Numbered from the stretch's first letter, positions 28,107-36,892 are shown. The stretch is DNA of 64,000 nt from Marinomonas sp. SBI8L (GCF_001624705.1 NZ_JSEO01000004.1:186001-250000); one strand, 5' to 3'. The notes: generated from the letters alone by a model not told the origin. Translations and numbers: made by a program.

Positions 28107-28431
28107 TCTATTGCTAATATTTAATTTTTCCATCTTTTGAATCTATTTCCTCAAATCTAAATTATCGTCTGATACATAATTTTAAGCAAAAAATTAAAAC
28201 GTTAAATAAATAAGTCTTGCATGACTCCTTGTTTATTTGTGCGAATTTCGTTCAAAAACACATTAGAACAGGCATGCTTCATGCTTATAAAAAAGAACAT
28301 ATAACTTTCGTTATAATTAAAGTGAATATAGTTATAATTATTTAGAATAAATCTCTTAACATAAGTTTCAACGTGTGATTATATTTATAACCTCTTCAAA
28401 ATAACTTTAATTATAAAATAGGGAAATAGAG
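28107..28431 (+). promoter_or_regulatory. AT-rich region upstream of gamma-glutamyltransferase
   Basis: 325 bp, very AT-rich, no gene seen. TTATAATTAAAGT (28311-28323) and its exact reverse complement ACTTTAATTATAA (28404-28416) flank an 80-bp stretch, and a further GTTATAATTA lies at 28331. These could be repeated operator half-sites for a regulator of the downstream gene. GGGAAATAGAG precedes the ATG as a ribosome-binding site. Confidence 0.4.
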
Positions 28432-30198
28432 ATGACATTTACACAAAAGAAACTTAGCAGTCATATAGCTGCTGGTATTTTAGGCTTCAGTTTAAGCGGT
28501 ATGGCAGTGGGAGCAGGACAGGTTGCAGACACGATCGCCCCTGAACTATCCAATGCTTGGCTAAATAAAGAGTTAGTTAAATCTAACCATTTTATGGTGG
28601 CTGCCGCCAACCCAATCGCCACTCAAGCGGGCTATAAAGTTTTAAGTGAAGGTGGTTCTGCCATCGATGCTCTGGTTGCCGTACAAATGATGCTAGGCCT
28701 TGTGGAGCCTCAGTCTTCTGGTTTAGGTGGCGGTGCTTTTGTTGTTTATTATGATGCAAAACTTAAAAAGCTAACTACTTTTGATGGTCGCGAAACGGCT
28801 CCGCAAGAAGCAACACCAGAACTTTTCCAAGATGAGAATGGCAAACCACTCAAGTTCTATGATGCCGTTGTCGGAGGCCGTTCTGTAGGTACACCAGGTA
28901 CAGTGAAACTCATGGGTGACTTACATGAAAAGTATGGCCGTTTATCTTGGAGTCGATTACTTCAGCCTGCTCAAGAAACAGCTGAAGATGGCTTTGAAGT
29001 TTCAGCTCGCCTAGCAAGTTCTATTGAGGGTGGCAAAGAAAGATTAGCAAGGTACCCTGCCACTAAAGCTTACTTTTTTGATGCTGATGGCGAACCATTA
29101 AAAGAAGGTACCTTACTTAAAAACTCAGCTTATGCACAAACCTTAGACACCCTTGCTAACAATGGTGCAAATGCATTTTATACAGGCCATATCGCCAAAG
29201 ATATCGTCAAGAAAGTCCGCGGTATTGAAGATAACCCAGGTGTCTTAAACGAAATCGACTTTGCCAGTTATCAGATTAAAGAAAGAGCGACAACCTGCCT
29301 TGCTTACAAGCAATATGATATTTGTGGCATGGGTCCACCAAGCTCTGGCGCCCTTACGGTTGGACAAATTATGGGAATAACAGGCGAATTTGATCTTGCT
29401 TCTATGGGGCCAGACTCGACAAAAGCTTGGCAAATTATTGGTGATGCATCACGTTTAGCCTTCGCAGACCGTGGTCGTTATATGGCAGATACAGACTTCG
29501 TCCCTATGCCACAAGGTTTGCTAGATGCTTCCTATCTGAAAGAAAGAGCCGCACTGATCACACCAGGAGAAGCACTTAAAGAGGTAAAACCAGGTAACCC
29601 AAGTTGGAATCACCCTATTGCGCAAGCGGATGATATTTCGATCGAACTACCATCCACCAGCCATATTTCGATTGTCGATGCTGAAGGTAATGCTGTCTCT
29701 GTTACAACTACAATTGAGAATGGTTTTGGCTCACGTGTCATGAGTAATGGTTTCTTATTGAATAATGAATTAACCGACTTCTCATTTAGAGCTCATAAGG
29801 ATGGTTTTCCAATTGCTAACCGTTTAGAACCGGGCAAGCGCCCTCGCTCGTCTATGTCTCCAACTATCGTACTTAAAGACGGTAAGCCTTATCTAGTACT
29901 AGGCTCACCGGGTGGCTCTCGTATTATTGGCTATGTAGCTAAAACGTTAATTGCTCACCTTGAGTGGGGCATGGATATTCAGTCAGCAATTAGCTTACCG
30001 AACATGCTTAACCGTTTTGGTACTTATGATGTTGAAAAAGGCACAAGCGCAGAAAAGCTAGGCTCTCAGCTAGCTGAAATGGGCTTTAAAGTGAATGTGC
30101 GTGATTTGAACTCTGGTTTACAGGGCATCATTATTGATGGAGATGGTTTCCAAGGTGGAGCAGACCCAAGACGTGAAGGGATTGCCTTAGGGGATTAA
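28432..30198 (+). CDS. ggt: Gamma-glutamyltransferase
   Basis: Periplasmic autoprocessed enzyme that cleaves gamma-glutamyl bonds of glutathione and related compounds. The 588 residues include a signal peptide ending near VGAGQ. The large-subunit segment MVAAANPIATQAGYKVL and the LGGGAFVVYYD loop follow. The processing site is LPSTSHISIVDAEGNAV (nucleophile Thr about residue 409, first residue of the small subunit). SPGGSRIIGYV, with the glycine-rich loop, lies near the C-terminus. Length fits E. coli Ggt (580). Shares a bidirectional terminator with the bkd operon. Confidence 0.94.
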   Translation: MTFTQKKLSSHIAAGILGFSLSGMAVGAGQVADTIAPELSNAWLNKELVKSNHFMVAAANPIATQAGYKVLSEGGSAIDALVAVQMMLGLVEPQSSGLGGGAFVVYYDAKLKKLTTFDGRETAPQEATPELFQDENGKPLKFYDAVVGGRSVGTPGTVKLMGDLHEKYGRLSWSRLLQPAQETAEDGFEVSARLASSIEGGKERLARYPATKAYFFDADGEPLKEGTLLKNSAYAQTLDTLANNGANAFYTGHIAKDIVKKVRGIEDNPGVLNEIDFASYQIKERATTCLAYKQYDICGMGPPSSGALTVGQIMGITGEFDLASMGPDSTKAWQIIGDASRLAFADRGRYMADTDFVPMPQGLLDASYLKERAALITPGEALKEVKPGNPSWNHPIAQADDISIELPSTSHISIVDAEGNAVSVTTTIENGFGSRVMSNGFLLNNELTDFSFRAHKDGFPIANRLEPGKRPRSSMSPTIVLKDGKPYLVLGSPGGSRIIGYVAKTLIAHLEWGMDIQSAISLPNMLNRFGTYDVEKGTSAEKLGSQLAEMGFKVNVRDLNSGLQGIIIDGDGFQGGADPRREGIALGD

Positions 30199-30225
30199 TC
30201 ACTTCTGAACCATTTTAATTAAGCT

Positions 30226-30264
30226 AAAAAAACGGGCTTCACTTAATATGAAGCCCGTTTTTTT
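30226..30264. terminator. Bidirectional terminator, ggt / bkd operon
   Basis: A-run plus ACGGGCTTCA, 7-nt loop, TGAAGCCCGT plus T-run. Strong stem with T runs on both strands, between convergent genes. Confidence 0.92.
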
Positions 30265-30286
30265 GAATGTATCGCGATGAGTCTAG

Positions 30287-31537
30287 TTAGCCCCAGTCTT
30301 GAATAGCATCTACAAATACTTGTAGAAAACGATTAGTTTGATGGGCATCTAAAGCTCTGTGATCCATAGAAAGAGAAACGTAACACATAGGCTTGATTAC
30401 CATAGTATCCACCCCGTCCACTTCTTTTACCACTACTCGTTTATCCAGTTTACCTATACCTAAAATCGCCACTTGAGGTTGATTAATGATGATAGGTGCT
30501 GCGAGCAAACTACCACTGACACCGTGATTAGAAATGGTAAAGGTGCCATTTTTCATATCGCTAGGCTGAAGTTTTCCGGTACGGGCTTTTTCTGTTTGCT
30601 GATTCAGCCCATAGGCAATCTCAAACAGATTCATTTCTTGAACTTGTTGCACAACAGGCACGACCAAACCATCATTCGCTAACGCCGTCCCGACACCGAT
30701 ATTAATGTCTTTAAATAATTCTAAACCTTCTTCATGAAAGCGAGCATTAACCTCTGGCACAGCTTGTAATGCTTTAACACAAGCAGACAAAAAGTAAGCG
30801 GTATAAGTGAGATTAACCCCAAGCTCTGCAAACTCTTTCTTATGCCATTTTCTATGTTCAATAATATTTGTCATGTCCATTTCAAATACGCTAGTTACAT
30901 GGGGAGAGGTATGCAACAAGCTATCTGTCATGTGTTTTGCAATGCTCTTACGCATACTTGTGTGGGGCTTCATCTCGCCAACTAGCGGTCTAGCATCATG
31001 ATCATGACGAGTTAAAGGCGATTTAGTCACACGCTTTTGACTAACACTTTGAGGAACAGTTTCACCCATTTGAGCCAGATGAGCTTTGACATCACAAAGT
31101 GTCACTCGACCATATCGACCCGTACCTTGTATCTGAGATAAATCAAGGCTGTGCTGTCTCAATAAACGCCTAACAGCTGGCCCAACTAATTTACTAGCGG
31201 ACTGTTGATAGGTCTCTTCGTCCAAGTGAAAGGCTTCACTTTCTTTTACTTGTGGTACAACTTGAGTAATTTCAGAATCTTGTGCTAATACACCTGATTC
31301 CGAAAGACGCCCTAAAATGCCTTCAACTGGGACATTATCCCCTTCGTGCATCATTATTTCAGCTAACACTCCATCCTGATTAGCACATATCTCCATAGCC
31401 ACCTTATCGGTTTCTAATTCAATAATAGGGTCGCCTTGCTTAACTTCTTCACCCACATTAATGAGCCATTTACTTAATACCGCCGAGGTACCTTCTAACT
31501 GATCTGCGGGTAATACAATATCTATAAGTGCTTGCAT
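30287..31537 (-). CDS. bkdB: Branched-chain 2-oxoacid dehydrogenase E2 (dihydrolipoyl acyltransferase)
   Basis: Transfers the acyl group from the E1-derived intermediate to CoA in branched-chain amino-acid catabolism. The ATG at 31537 is chosen: AAGGAG lies 6 bp upstream, whereas the in-frame start at 31558 would overlap the E1 gene. The product has 416 residues: a lipoyl domain (about 1-80, lipoyl-Lys in ELETDKVAMEI), a peripheral-subunit-binding domain (about 125-160, VGPAVRRLLRQ), and the catalytic domain. Its active-site motif reads DHRALDA rather than the common DHRxxDG, keeping His and Asp. It follows E1 by 10 bp. Confidence 0.88.
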   Translation of the reverse strand: MQALIDIVLPADQLEGTSAVLSKWLINVGEEVKQGDPIIELETDKVAMEICANQDGVLAEIMMHEGDNVPVEGILGRLSESGVLAQDSEITQVVPQVKESEAFHLDEETYQQSASKLVGPAVRRLLRQHSLDLSQIQGTGRYGRVTLCDVKAHLAQMGETVPQSVSQKRVTKSPLTRHDHDARPLVGEMKPHTSMRKSIAKHMTDSLLHTSPHVTSVFEMDMTNIIEHRKWHKKEFAELGVNLTYTAYFLSACVKALQAVPEVNARFHEEGLELFKDINIGVGTALANDGLVVPVVQQVQEMNLFEIAYGLNQQTEKARTGKLQPSDMKNGTFTISNHGVSGSLLAAPIIINQPQVAILGIGKLDKRVVVKEVDGVDTMVIKPMCYVSLSMDHRALDAHQTNRFLQVFVDAIQDWG

Positions 31538-31547
31538 GCTAATCTCC

Positions 31548-33707
31548 TTAAATCTCAATCAGATCTTGCATGGCAAGTTCAATACGTTCAGTGGTAGGGA
31601 CAACAGCATTTAACAAATTAATGTTATGCGGCACAGGGGTATTTGGCATGGCTAAACGCTCAATCGGTGCATCCAAATCGAAGAAGGCCTCTTTGGCGAG
31701 TATGGCAGCTATCTCAGCCCCAAAGCCTGCTGTCATATTATCTTCATGTACGATCAAACAACGGCTAGTTTTCTTAACGGAAGCAAGGACAGCCTCTTTA
31801 TCCCAAGGCTGAATAGTTCGTAAATCGATGACTTCGATGCCAAGATCTAACTCAATTGCGGCTTGTTCACAACGCTCTACCATGGCCCCCCAACACACCA
31901 CGGTTAGCTTGTCTCCTTGGGTTAAGGTTTTCGCCTTACCAAAAGGAATCACATAGTCATCACCAGGGTAAGGTCTACGGGCCCAACGGTTATCAAGCAA
32001 GGTTCTGTGCTCAAAAAAGATAGTCGGGTTATTATCTCTTAAGGCATAACGTAATAGGCCAGCAGCGTCTTCTGCATTAGAAGGCATTACCACTTGCCAA
32101 CCGGTTTTGTGCGCCCACTCCACTTCATCCGACATAGAATGCCAAGGATCACCACGACCAGCAAAGCCCCCTGGAATACGTATTACCATAGGTGCTGCAA
32201 ATTGGTTATTGGTACGCCAGCGCATAATGCCAGTATCGGTAATCTGCTCACTAGCAGGTTCGGCATATTTTCTAAATTGAATTTCAGGTACAGGCATCAA
32301 GCCTGCTAACGCCATCCCTACGGCACGACCAATAATACCCTCTTCCGATAAGCTAGTATCAAAAACTCTTAAATCACCATAAGCTTCATTAAGCCCTAAG
32401 GTCGCTGCATGCACACCTCCTTTAGGTCCAACGTCTTCACCAAACACCAATACCTTAGGGTTAGTTTCTAATTCATGAGCAAGTACCTTACGAATCGATG
32501 CCAACATATTTAAACGAGCACCTTCTGGTTTGGCTTGCTCACTTACTGGTGGAAACACATGGTGATCCGCATGTAAGCCGCCCCTTAACTGCAGTTCAGC
32601 TTGCCCTTGCTCATCTTTTTCGGCATATACATAACGGGTAATATTTTCGATTTTAGGCTCAGGTCTCAGCTTCACTCTTGCCACAGCGGCTAATACTTCT
32701 GCATGAGTTTGCTCTTCAAGTGCTAGCCATTGCTGCTCATCCATAATGCCTTTGTCTTGTAAAAATTCGCGCAGTTTAGGCAATGGATCTTGCGTTTTTT
32801 CTTGGGCAAGTAAATCAGCAGGTTTATAGGTTTGGGTATCTTGGAAAGTGTGACCACACAAGCGTGGCACTTTAAGTCTTAAAAGACAGGTCCCTTTGCC
32901 GCTTCTCACATATTCAACTGCTTCTTCGATAAGCGCTGGTGCTGTGTAGGGGTCAGTACCATCACCATCAATAATTTTTAAGTTTTTATAAGCCGCTAAG
33001 TTAGCAACCTGATCCCCCCCTGGTGTTTGCACTGTTTGCGGAACAGAAATGCCATAACCATTATCTTCAATATAAAAAAGGTGAGGTAAATTATTCGTTG
33101 TAGAGATATTTAATGCCGCCCAAAAACCACTGGTAGACATGGAAGAATCCCCCCCCATGGATAAGCCAATAGCGCCTTTATATGCTTCATCTTTAAGTTG
33201 ATCTCTATGATAAACAATAGACTGAGCCCAACCCGAGATAGGTGAATACTGAGAGCCAACGCCACCACACATAGGAAATAACATGGCACCATTACGCTCT
33301 TGGTTAGCATAGTTACACACCACACCAATATCACGTCCATCACTATAGCCACCAGATTTAGCCATCCCAGAAGCAAGCGCATCGTCCATAGATAAGCCCA
33401 AAGATAAAACAAAAGGACGAGAACGGTAGTAACCCGTTGCACCATCATGAGGGTGAGTTAAAAGAGAACCTAATAGAATTTGTGCGAAGTCATGTCCACG
33501 AGCAGAGAATTGATTAAAGACAAGTTTTGCAGGTACTAAATCTTGTTCTTCAACATCGTCCATATAGCGAGAAGTAAGTAAGGTATGTACTAATTGGAAC
33601 CAGTCAATTTTCGGCTTCAGCCAAGTTACTTTATCCAATTCGTTAAGGGGTACATCGTTATTCTTTTCGATCTTAGCTGCCGAAAGATTTGCTGCCAAAG
33701 ATTGCAT
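31548..33707 (-). CDS. Branched-chain 2-oxoacid dehydrogenase E1, fused alpha and beta subunits
   Basis: Thiamine-diphosphate-dependent decarboxylase of branched-chain 2-oxoacids. The single 719-residue frame carries an alpha-type half (to about 375; ThDP motif GGDSSMSTSGFW ending in FYIEDN) and a beta-type half (from about 400; VFGEDVGPKGGVHAATLGL, EIQFRKYAEPASEQ, IVHEDNMTAGFGAEIAAI). These are separate genes (bkdA1, bkdA2) in Pseudomonas. The frame is continuous, so it is a genuine fusion, not a frameshift artefact. An E3 lipoamide dehydrogenase gene is not adjacent. It lies divergent from an Lrp-type regulator. Confidence 0.9.
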   Translation of the reverse strand: MQSLAANLSAAKIEKNNDVPLNELDKVTWLKPKIDWFQLVHTLLTSRYMDDVEEQDLVPAKLVFNQFSARGHDFAQILLGSLLTHPHDGATGYYRSRPFVLSLGLSMDDALASGMAKSGGYSDGRDIGVVCNYANQERNGAMLFPMCGGVGSQYSPISGWAQSIVYHRDQLKDEAYKGAIGLSMGGDSSMSTSGFWAALNISTTNNLPHLFYIEDNGYGISVPQTVQTPGGDQVANLAAYKNLKIIDGDGTDPYTAPALIEEAVEYVRSGKGTCLLRLKVPRLCGHTFQDTQTYKPADLLAQEKTQDPLPKLREFLQDKGIMDEQQWLALEEQTHAEVLAAVARVKLRPEPKIENITRYVYAEKDEQGQAELQLRGGLHADHHVFPPVSEQAKPEGARLNMLASIRKVLAHELETNPKVLVFGEDVGPKGGVHAATLGLNEAYGDLRVFDTSLSEEGIIGRAVGMALAGLMPVPEIQFRKYAEPASEQITDTGIMRWRTNNQFAAPMVIRIPGGFAGRGDPWHSMSDEVEWAHKTGWQVVMPSNAEDAAGLLRYALRDNNPTIFFEHRTLLDNRWARRPYPGDDYVIPFGKAKTLTQGDKLTVVCWGAMVERCEQAAIELDLGIEVIDLRTIQPWDKEAVLASVKKTSRCLIVHEDNMTAGFGAEIAAILAKEAFFDLDAPIERLAMPNTPVPHNINLLNAVVPTTERIELAMQDLIEI

Positions 33708-33990
33708 TATCCTGTCCTCTCTATCCCTTCATACCACAGCATGCTGCCTCATAACCTGGCTAACCATACCTAGTTAACCACAGCAACAAAAACGCAGGCA
33801 GATACTAATCAGGGAGGTAATTTTATTCTTATTTGCAAGCATCAATGGGAAAGTTAATTTTCACTAAATGCCCTACCTGATTAAATTCTAATCTATGTTT
33901 TGAGAAACTTGATTGCTTTTTGTTTGGTGTTTTTGCCACAATAAGAAACATATGTATCTCAAAACAACAATAAATAGAGAATAAATTGCC
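33708..33990. promoter_or_regulatory. Divergent bkd / lrp-type intergenic region
   Basis: A 283-bp gap that should hold the bkd promoter and operators of the divergent Lrp-type regulator. It is AT-rich, with TTTTGAGAAACTT and AACATATGTATCTCAAAAC segments, but I could not align convincing Lrp sites. No gene seen. Confidence 0.35.
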
Positions 33991-34455
33991 ATGCCATTAG
34001 ATAGAGTCGATTCTGAAATATTAGGGGCCTTACAAGAAGACGGTCGTTTGTCCAATCGAGACCTAGCTGAAAAGGTGTCCTTATCCAATGCGCCTTGTTG
34101 GCGAAGAGTGAAACGTTTGGAAGAAGACGGCTACATAAAAGGTTATGCCGCCATCATAAATTCAGACAAAATTGGCCTTAAGATTTGTGCCTTTGCTGAG
34201 GTCACTTTAGATAACCACCACCCTGACACAGTGGCTGACTTTTTGGCCATGGTGAACCGCTGCCCTGAGATTTTAGAATGCCATGCCGTATCTGGTGGTT
34301 GTGATTATTTATTGAAAATGTTGGCCAAGGACATGGAAGCCTATCAAGAGTTTTTAACCCAGAATATTTTGAATCACAAAGGGGTACATAACGCCAATAC
34401 CCTCTTTTCAATGAAACAGCAAAAAGTCTCGGTTGAAATTCCATTAGATTTATAG
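33991..34455 (+). CDS. Lrp/AsnC-family transcriptional regulator (BkdR-like position)
   Basis: A 154-residue feast/famine regulator. N-terminal winged helix with LDRVDSEILGALQEDGRLSN followed by DLAEKVSLSNAPCWRRVKRLEEDGYIKGY, then an AsnC/RAM ligand domain (about 70-150) containing CHAVSGGCDYLLKMLAKDM. Divergent transcription from the bkd operon mirrors bkdR in Pseudomonas putida, an Lrp homologue activated by branched-chain amino acids, so control of the bkd genes is the likely role (inference). Its 3' end merges into a 19-bp tandem repeat. Confidence 0.88.
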   Translation: MPLDRVDSEILGALQEDGRLSNRDLAEKVSLSNAPCWRRVKRLEEDGYIKGYAAIINSDKIGLKICAFAEVTLDNHHPDTVADFLAMVNRCPEILECHAVSGGCDYLLKMLAKDMEAYQEFLTQNILNHKGVHNANTLFSMKQQKVSVEIPLDL

Positions 34456-34456
34456 A

Positions 34457-34551
34457 AAAGCATTAGATTTAGCAAAGACGTTAGACTTATTAAAAGACAT
34501 TAGACTTATTGAAATCCGTGAGACTTATTGAGAGTCGTGAGATTTAGATAA
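34457..34551. repeat. Five imperfect 19-bp tandem repeats after the lrp-type gene
   Basis: Units at 34457-34475, 34476-34494, 34495-34513, 34514-34532 and 34533-34551 share a core close to CNTTAGACTTATTNAA. They begin 2 bp after the stop codon, and the last codons of the gene (CCATTAGATTTATAG) resemble the repeat, so the array may have expanded from the gene's 3' end. Confidence 0.75.
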
Positions 34552-34552
34552 T

Positions 34553-34590
34553 AAAAAAGGCGTGCAACTGAGTTATCACACGCCCTTTTA
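34553..34590. terminator. Terminator shared by lrp-type gene and first bor-like gene
   Basis: AAAAAAGGCGTG and CACGCCCTTTT form a G-C-rich stem with one bulge around a loop of about 14 nt, with T runs on both sides, between convergent genes. Confidence 0.8.
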
Positions 34591-34605
34591 AGATCTACTT
34601 TTAGC

Positions 34606-34905
34606 CTAGCCTACACAATGTACTTCAACCGTACGAGGTGTATAAATACCAAATGTCACAACACCCAATAAACCATTTAGAAATGTCTGCTTAGTCAGCA
34701 CTTGTGCAACTTTATCCGCACTGCCACACACTTCTGCTGCATTCACTTCAGTCTTTTGTCCAATGCCACTGATATAGAATGATTGAGACGTTGAAAGGCT
34801 TGCTTCAGAAGTCAGATCAGCTCCTGGATTTACATTGAATTTTTGAGTAGAACAACCCGCCAGAATAAGCGTGCTAAGAGCAGCAACAGCCAAAGTTTTT
34901 TTCAT
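34606..34905 (-). CDS. Bor/Iss-family lipoprotein, copy 1
   Basis: A 99-residue lipoprotein: signal peptide with lipobox LILAGC (Cys about 18). The mature part (FYISGIGQKTEVNAAEVCG, FLNGLLGVVTFGIYTPRTVEV, two conserved Cys) matches the Bor protein of phage lambda along its length. Lambda Bor is linked to serum resistance, but in environmental bacteria the role is unknown. It has a close paralogue 500 bp upstream. There are no phage genes nearby, so I would not read it as a prophage remnant. Confidence 0.88.
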   Translation of the reverse strand: MKKTLAVAALSTLILAGCSTQKFNVNPGADLTSEASLSTSQSFYISGIGQKTEVNAAEVCGSADKVAQVLTKQTFLNGLLGVVTFGIYTPRTVEVHCVG

Positions 34906-35090
34906 TTGAAAGACACCTATTTAATATATTGAAAAAGCCAAATTGTTAACGCCATACTGACAAAAATGACGAATAATAAAGACCTATAAGTAAGCAATAG
35001 AATGGGCTTATTTTCAAATTAACTATTTGTAATCTTTCGGCAAGAATCAAAGGTAAGCGAGCTTTATTTATACCCTAGCAATAAGTACAA

Positions 35091-35392
35091 AAAAGGCGTG
35101 CTGTTAAGTTAAGGAACCTGCGAATAAGTTCTCCCGCCTCAGCGTGTGGATAAAAGCCGCTAGATTTATGGCGAGGAGCGCAACTTAATAGTGATTCTAT
35201 TAATAAGATTCTCAACGTAAAGATAGGGCTTTTAGACCACGCCCTTCGGGTCTTTCAGAAAAAGTAACACCCTGTGTTGTCACTTCTCGAAAGGTACCTA
35301 CATTACGTCAAAGTAACGCCTTGTGTGATACTTTTTCTGATAAGACTGAGAAGAGGTGACTTAATCGCAGGTTCCTTAACAGCACGCCTTTT
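35091..35392. mobile_element. 302-bp inverted-repeat (MITE-like) element splitting a terminator
   Basis: The left end (35091-35123) and right end (35365-35392) are inverted repeats of about 28 bp; the left copy has an extra TTAAG. The outer 13 bp (AAAAGGCGTGCTG / CAGCACGCCTTTT) look like the two arms of the terminator of the downstream-reading bor-like gene. The inner part (TTAAGGAACCTGCGA / TCGCAGGTTCCTTAA) looks like terminal repeats of an insertion. Inside, TCAGAAAAAGTAACAC (35256-35271) and GTGATACTTTTTCTGA (35326-35341) form a second inverted repeat with one mismatch. No open reading frame of note. A non-autonomous element is the best explanation; this is inference. Confidence 0.6.
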
Positions 35393-35410
35393 CCAAATCT
35401 GTTTTTAGGC

Positions 35411-35710
35411 TTAGCCTACACAACGAACTTCGACAGTACGAGGTGTGTAAATACCAAAAGTCACAGCGCCCAACAAACCATTAATGAAAGTTTGTTTAGT
35501 CAGTACTTGAGCTACTTTATCAGCACTACCACATACTTCTGCCGCATTCACTTCAGTCTCTTGACCAATACCACTTACAAAGAAAGTTTGAGATGTTGTA
35601 AGACTCGCATCAGAGGTTAAATCAGCACCTGGATTCAAGTTGAATTTCTGAGTAGAACAACCTGCTAAAAGAAGAGTACTAAGTGCTGCAACAGCTAATG
35701 TTTTTTTCAT
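35411..35710 (-). CDS. Bor/Iss-family lipoprotein, copy 2
   Basis: A 99-residue paralogue of the gene at 34606-34905, with nearly the same signal peptide (lipobox LLLAGC) and the same GIGQETEVNAAEVCG and FGIYTPRTVEVRCVG blocks; about a dozen residues differ. Downstream on its strand lies the terminator that appears split by the inverted-repeat element. The pair is a tandem duplication of gene plus terminator. Confidence 0.88.
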   Translation of the reverse strand: MKKTLAVAALSTLLLAGCSTQKFNLNPGADLTSDASLTTSQTFFVSGIGQETEVNAAEVCGSADKVAQVLTKQTFINGLLGAVTFGIYTPRTVEVRCVG

Positions 35711-35860
35711 GTTTAAATTACCTATATTTCCATTTTAAAGTAAAAAGTCCCTATAAAATTAAGCCCTGTTCAAATGGCCTAGTTTTATCACGGCGTAGTA
35801 AGCCCCAAGAGCCCCTATATTGCAAATTATTTATGAGTAATTTGTAAAGAAATATACCGA

Positions 35861-36787
35861 TTAAGTATGTGGTAAATCCAAATTAAATAAATGGCGTTTA
35901 GAATCAATAATTCTATCCAATACCCCTATCAACCATTTCAATGCTTGCGAGTGATTATTACGGCTATGCCAAGCTAAACTAATCTTGATACTAGAGAGCT
36001 CTAATGGAACGGGTTTTAACACAAGGTCACTCGTTTCAAGGTGTTCCGCTATCACGGCATAGGGCATGGTAATAATTAAACGTGTTTGCTTGATAAGGTT
36101 AATTGCACTGGCAAAGCTATTTACTGTCATAGCGGTTCGCCGCTTACTATCAAGCTCAGCAAGCTTATCATCCACTATCCCGCATATATCGCCAGATAAA
36201 GATACCAGTAAGTGCTCAGCTTCTAGATAACGCTCAAGGGTTAACTCTTTATCTGCTAGCACATGATCTGCGCGCATCACAGTCACAAAATGATTTTCGT
36301 ACATCACTTTAGAGCTAATTTCGTTACTACTGCCATCATAATAATCAAACACCAGATCAACATCGGCATTATTTAATAAAAGCTCCCCATCCACCTTATA
36401 AGGCACAGCATATATATTAATATTTGGCGCTTCTTGCTCAATAATATGCCTAAGTTCAGGCCAGACAATGGAGGCAGAACCATCCGTAATACCAATGCGA
36501 AAACTGGCTTTAGAGGTTAATGGATCAAAATAATCAGGAGCAATCGCATGGTTAATTTGAGCAAGAGGTTCGGCCACACTTTTCCAAAGTTTACTGGCAT
36601 AAGGCGTCGGTCTTATGCCTCTGCCATCCTTTACAAATAAAGGGTCTTTCCAAGCATGGCGCATGCGAGAAACAGCATTTGATACAGATGGCTGAGTCAT
36701 AGCAAGACTATCTGCCGCTGCAGTGATAGATTTCTCCTTCATGATGGCATCAAAAATCACAACGAGATTGAGATCCGTCTTCGCCAT
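35861..36787 (-). CDS. LysR-family transcriptional regulator
   Basis: A 308-residue regulator from the ATG at 36787, which has GGAGAG 5 bp upstream; a GTG two codons earlier is possible. Winged helix: LNLVVIFDAIMKEKSITAAA then SLAMTQPSVSNAVSRMRHAW, resembling the NodD/LeuO-type subgroup with DPLFVKDGRGIRPTPYA. A periplasmic-binding-like effector domain follows. It is divergent from an MDR oxidoreductase gene with a perfect inverted repeat between them, so it likely controls that gene. Effector unknown. Confidence 0.88.
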   Translation of the reverse strand: MAKTDLNLVVIFDAIMKEKSITAAADSLAMTQPSVSNAVSRMRHAWKDPLFVKDGRGIRPTPYASKLWKSVAEPLAQINHAIAPDYFDPLTSKASFRIGITDGSASIVWPELRHIIEQEAPNINIYAVPYKVDGELLLNNADVDLVFDYYDGSSNEISSKVMYENHFVTVMRADHVLADKELTLERYLEAEHLLVSLSGDICGIVDDKLAELDSKRRTAMTVNSFASAINLIKQTRLIITMPYAVIAEHLETSDLVLKPVPLELSSIKISLAWHSRNNHSQALKWLIGVLDRIIDSKRHLFNLDLPHT

Positions 36788-36892
36788 TTCCACTCTCCTT
36801 TTAATAAAACGACGTCATTAAAAACCATTAAGTTAGACAAACCTTATATAAACACATCATTTTTATCAATGCTTTTTATACCAATCATTAAT

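Noticed and set aside
31548-33707. E1 fusion as an assembly or frameshift artefact
   Set aside because: The frame is continuous with a natural linker and both halves have intact motifs; no in-frame start with a binding site separates them.
34606-35710. Prophage remnant suggested by Bor homologues
   Set aside because: No integrase, structural or lysis genes and no attachment repeats are seen; a chromosomal lipoprotein family is simpler.
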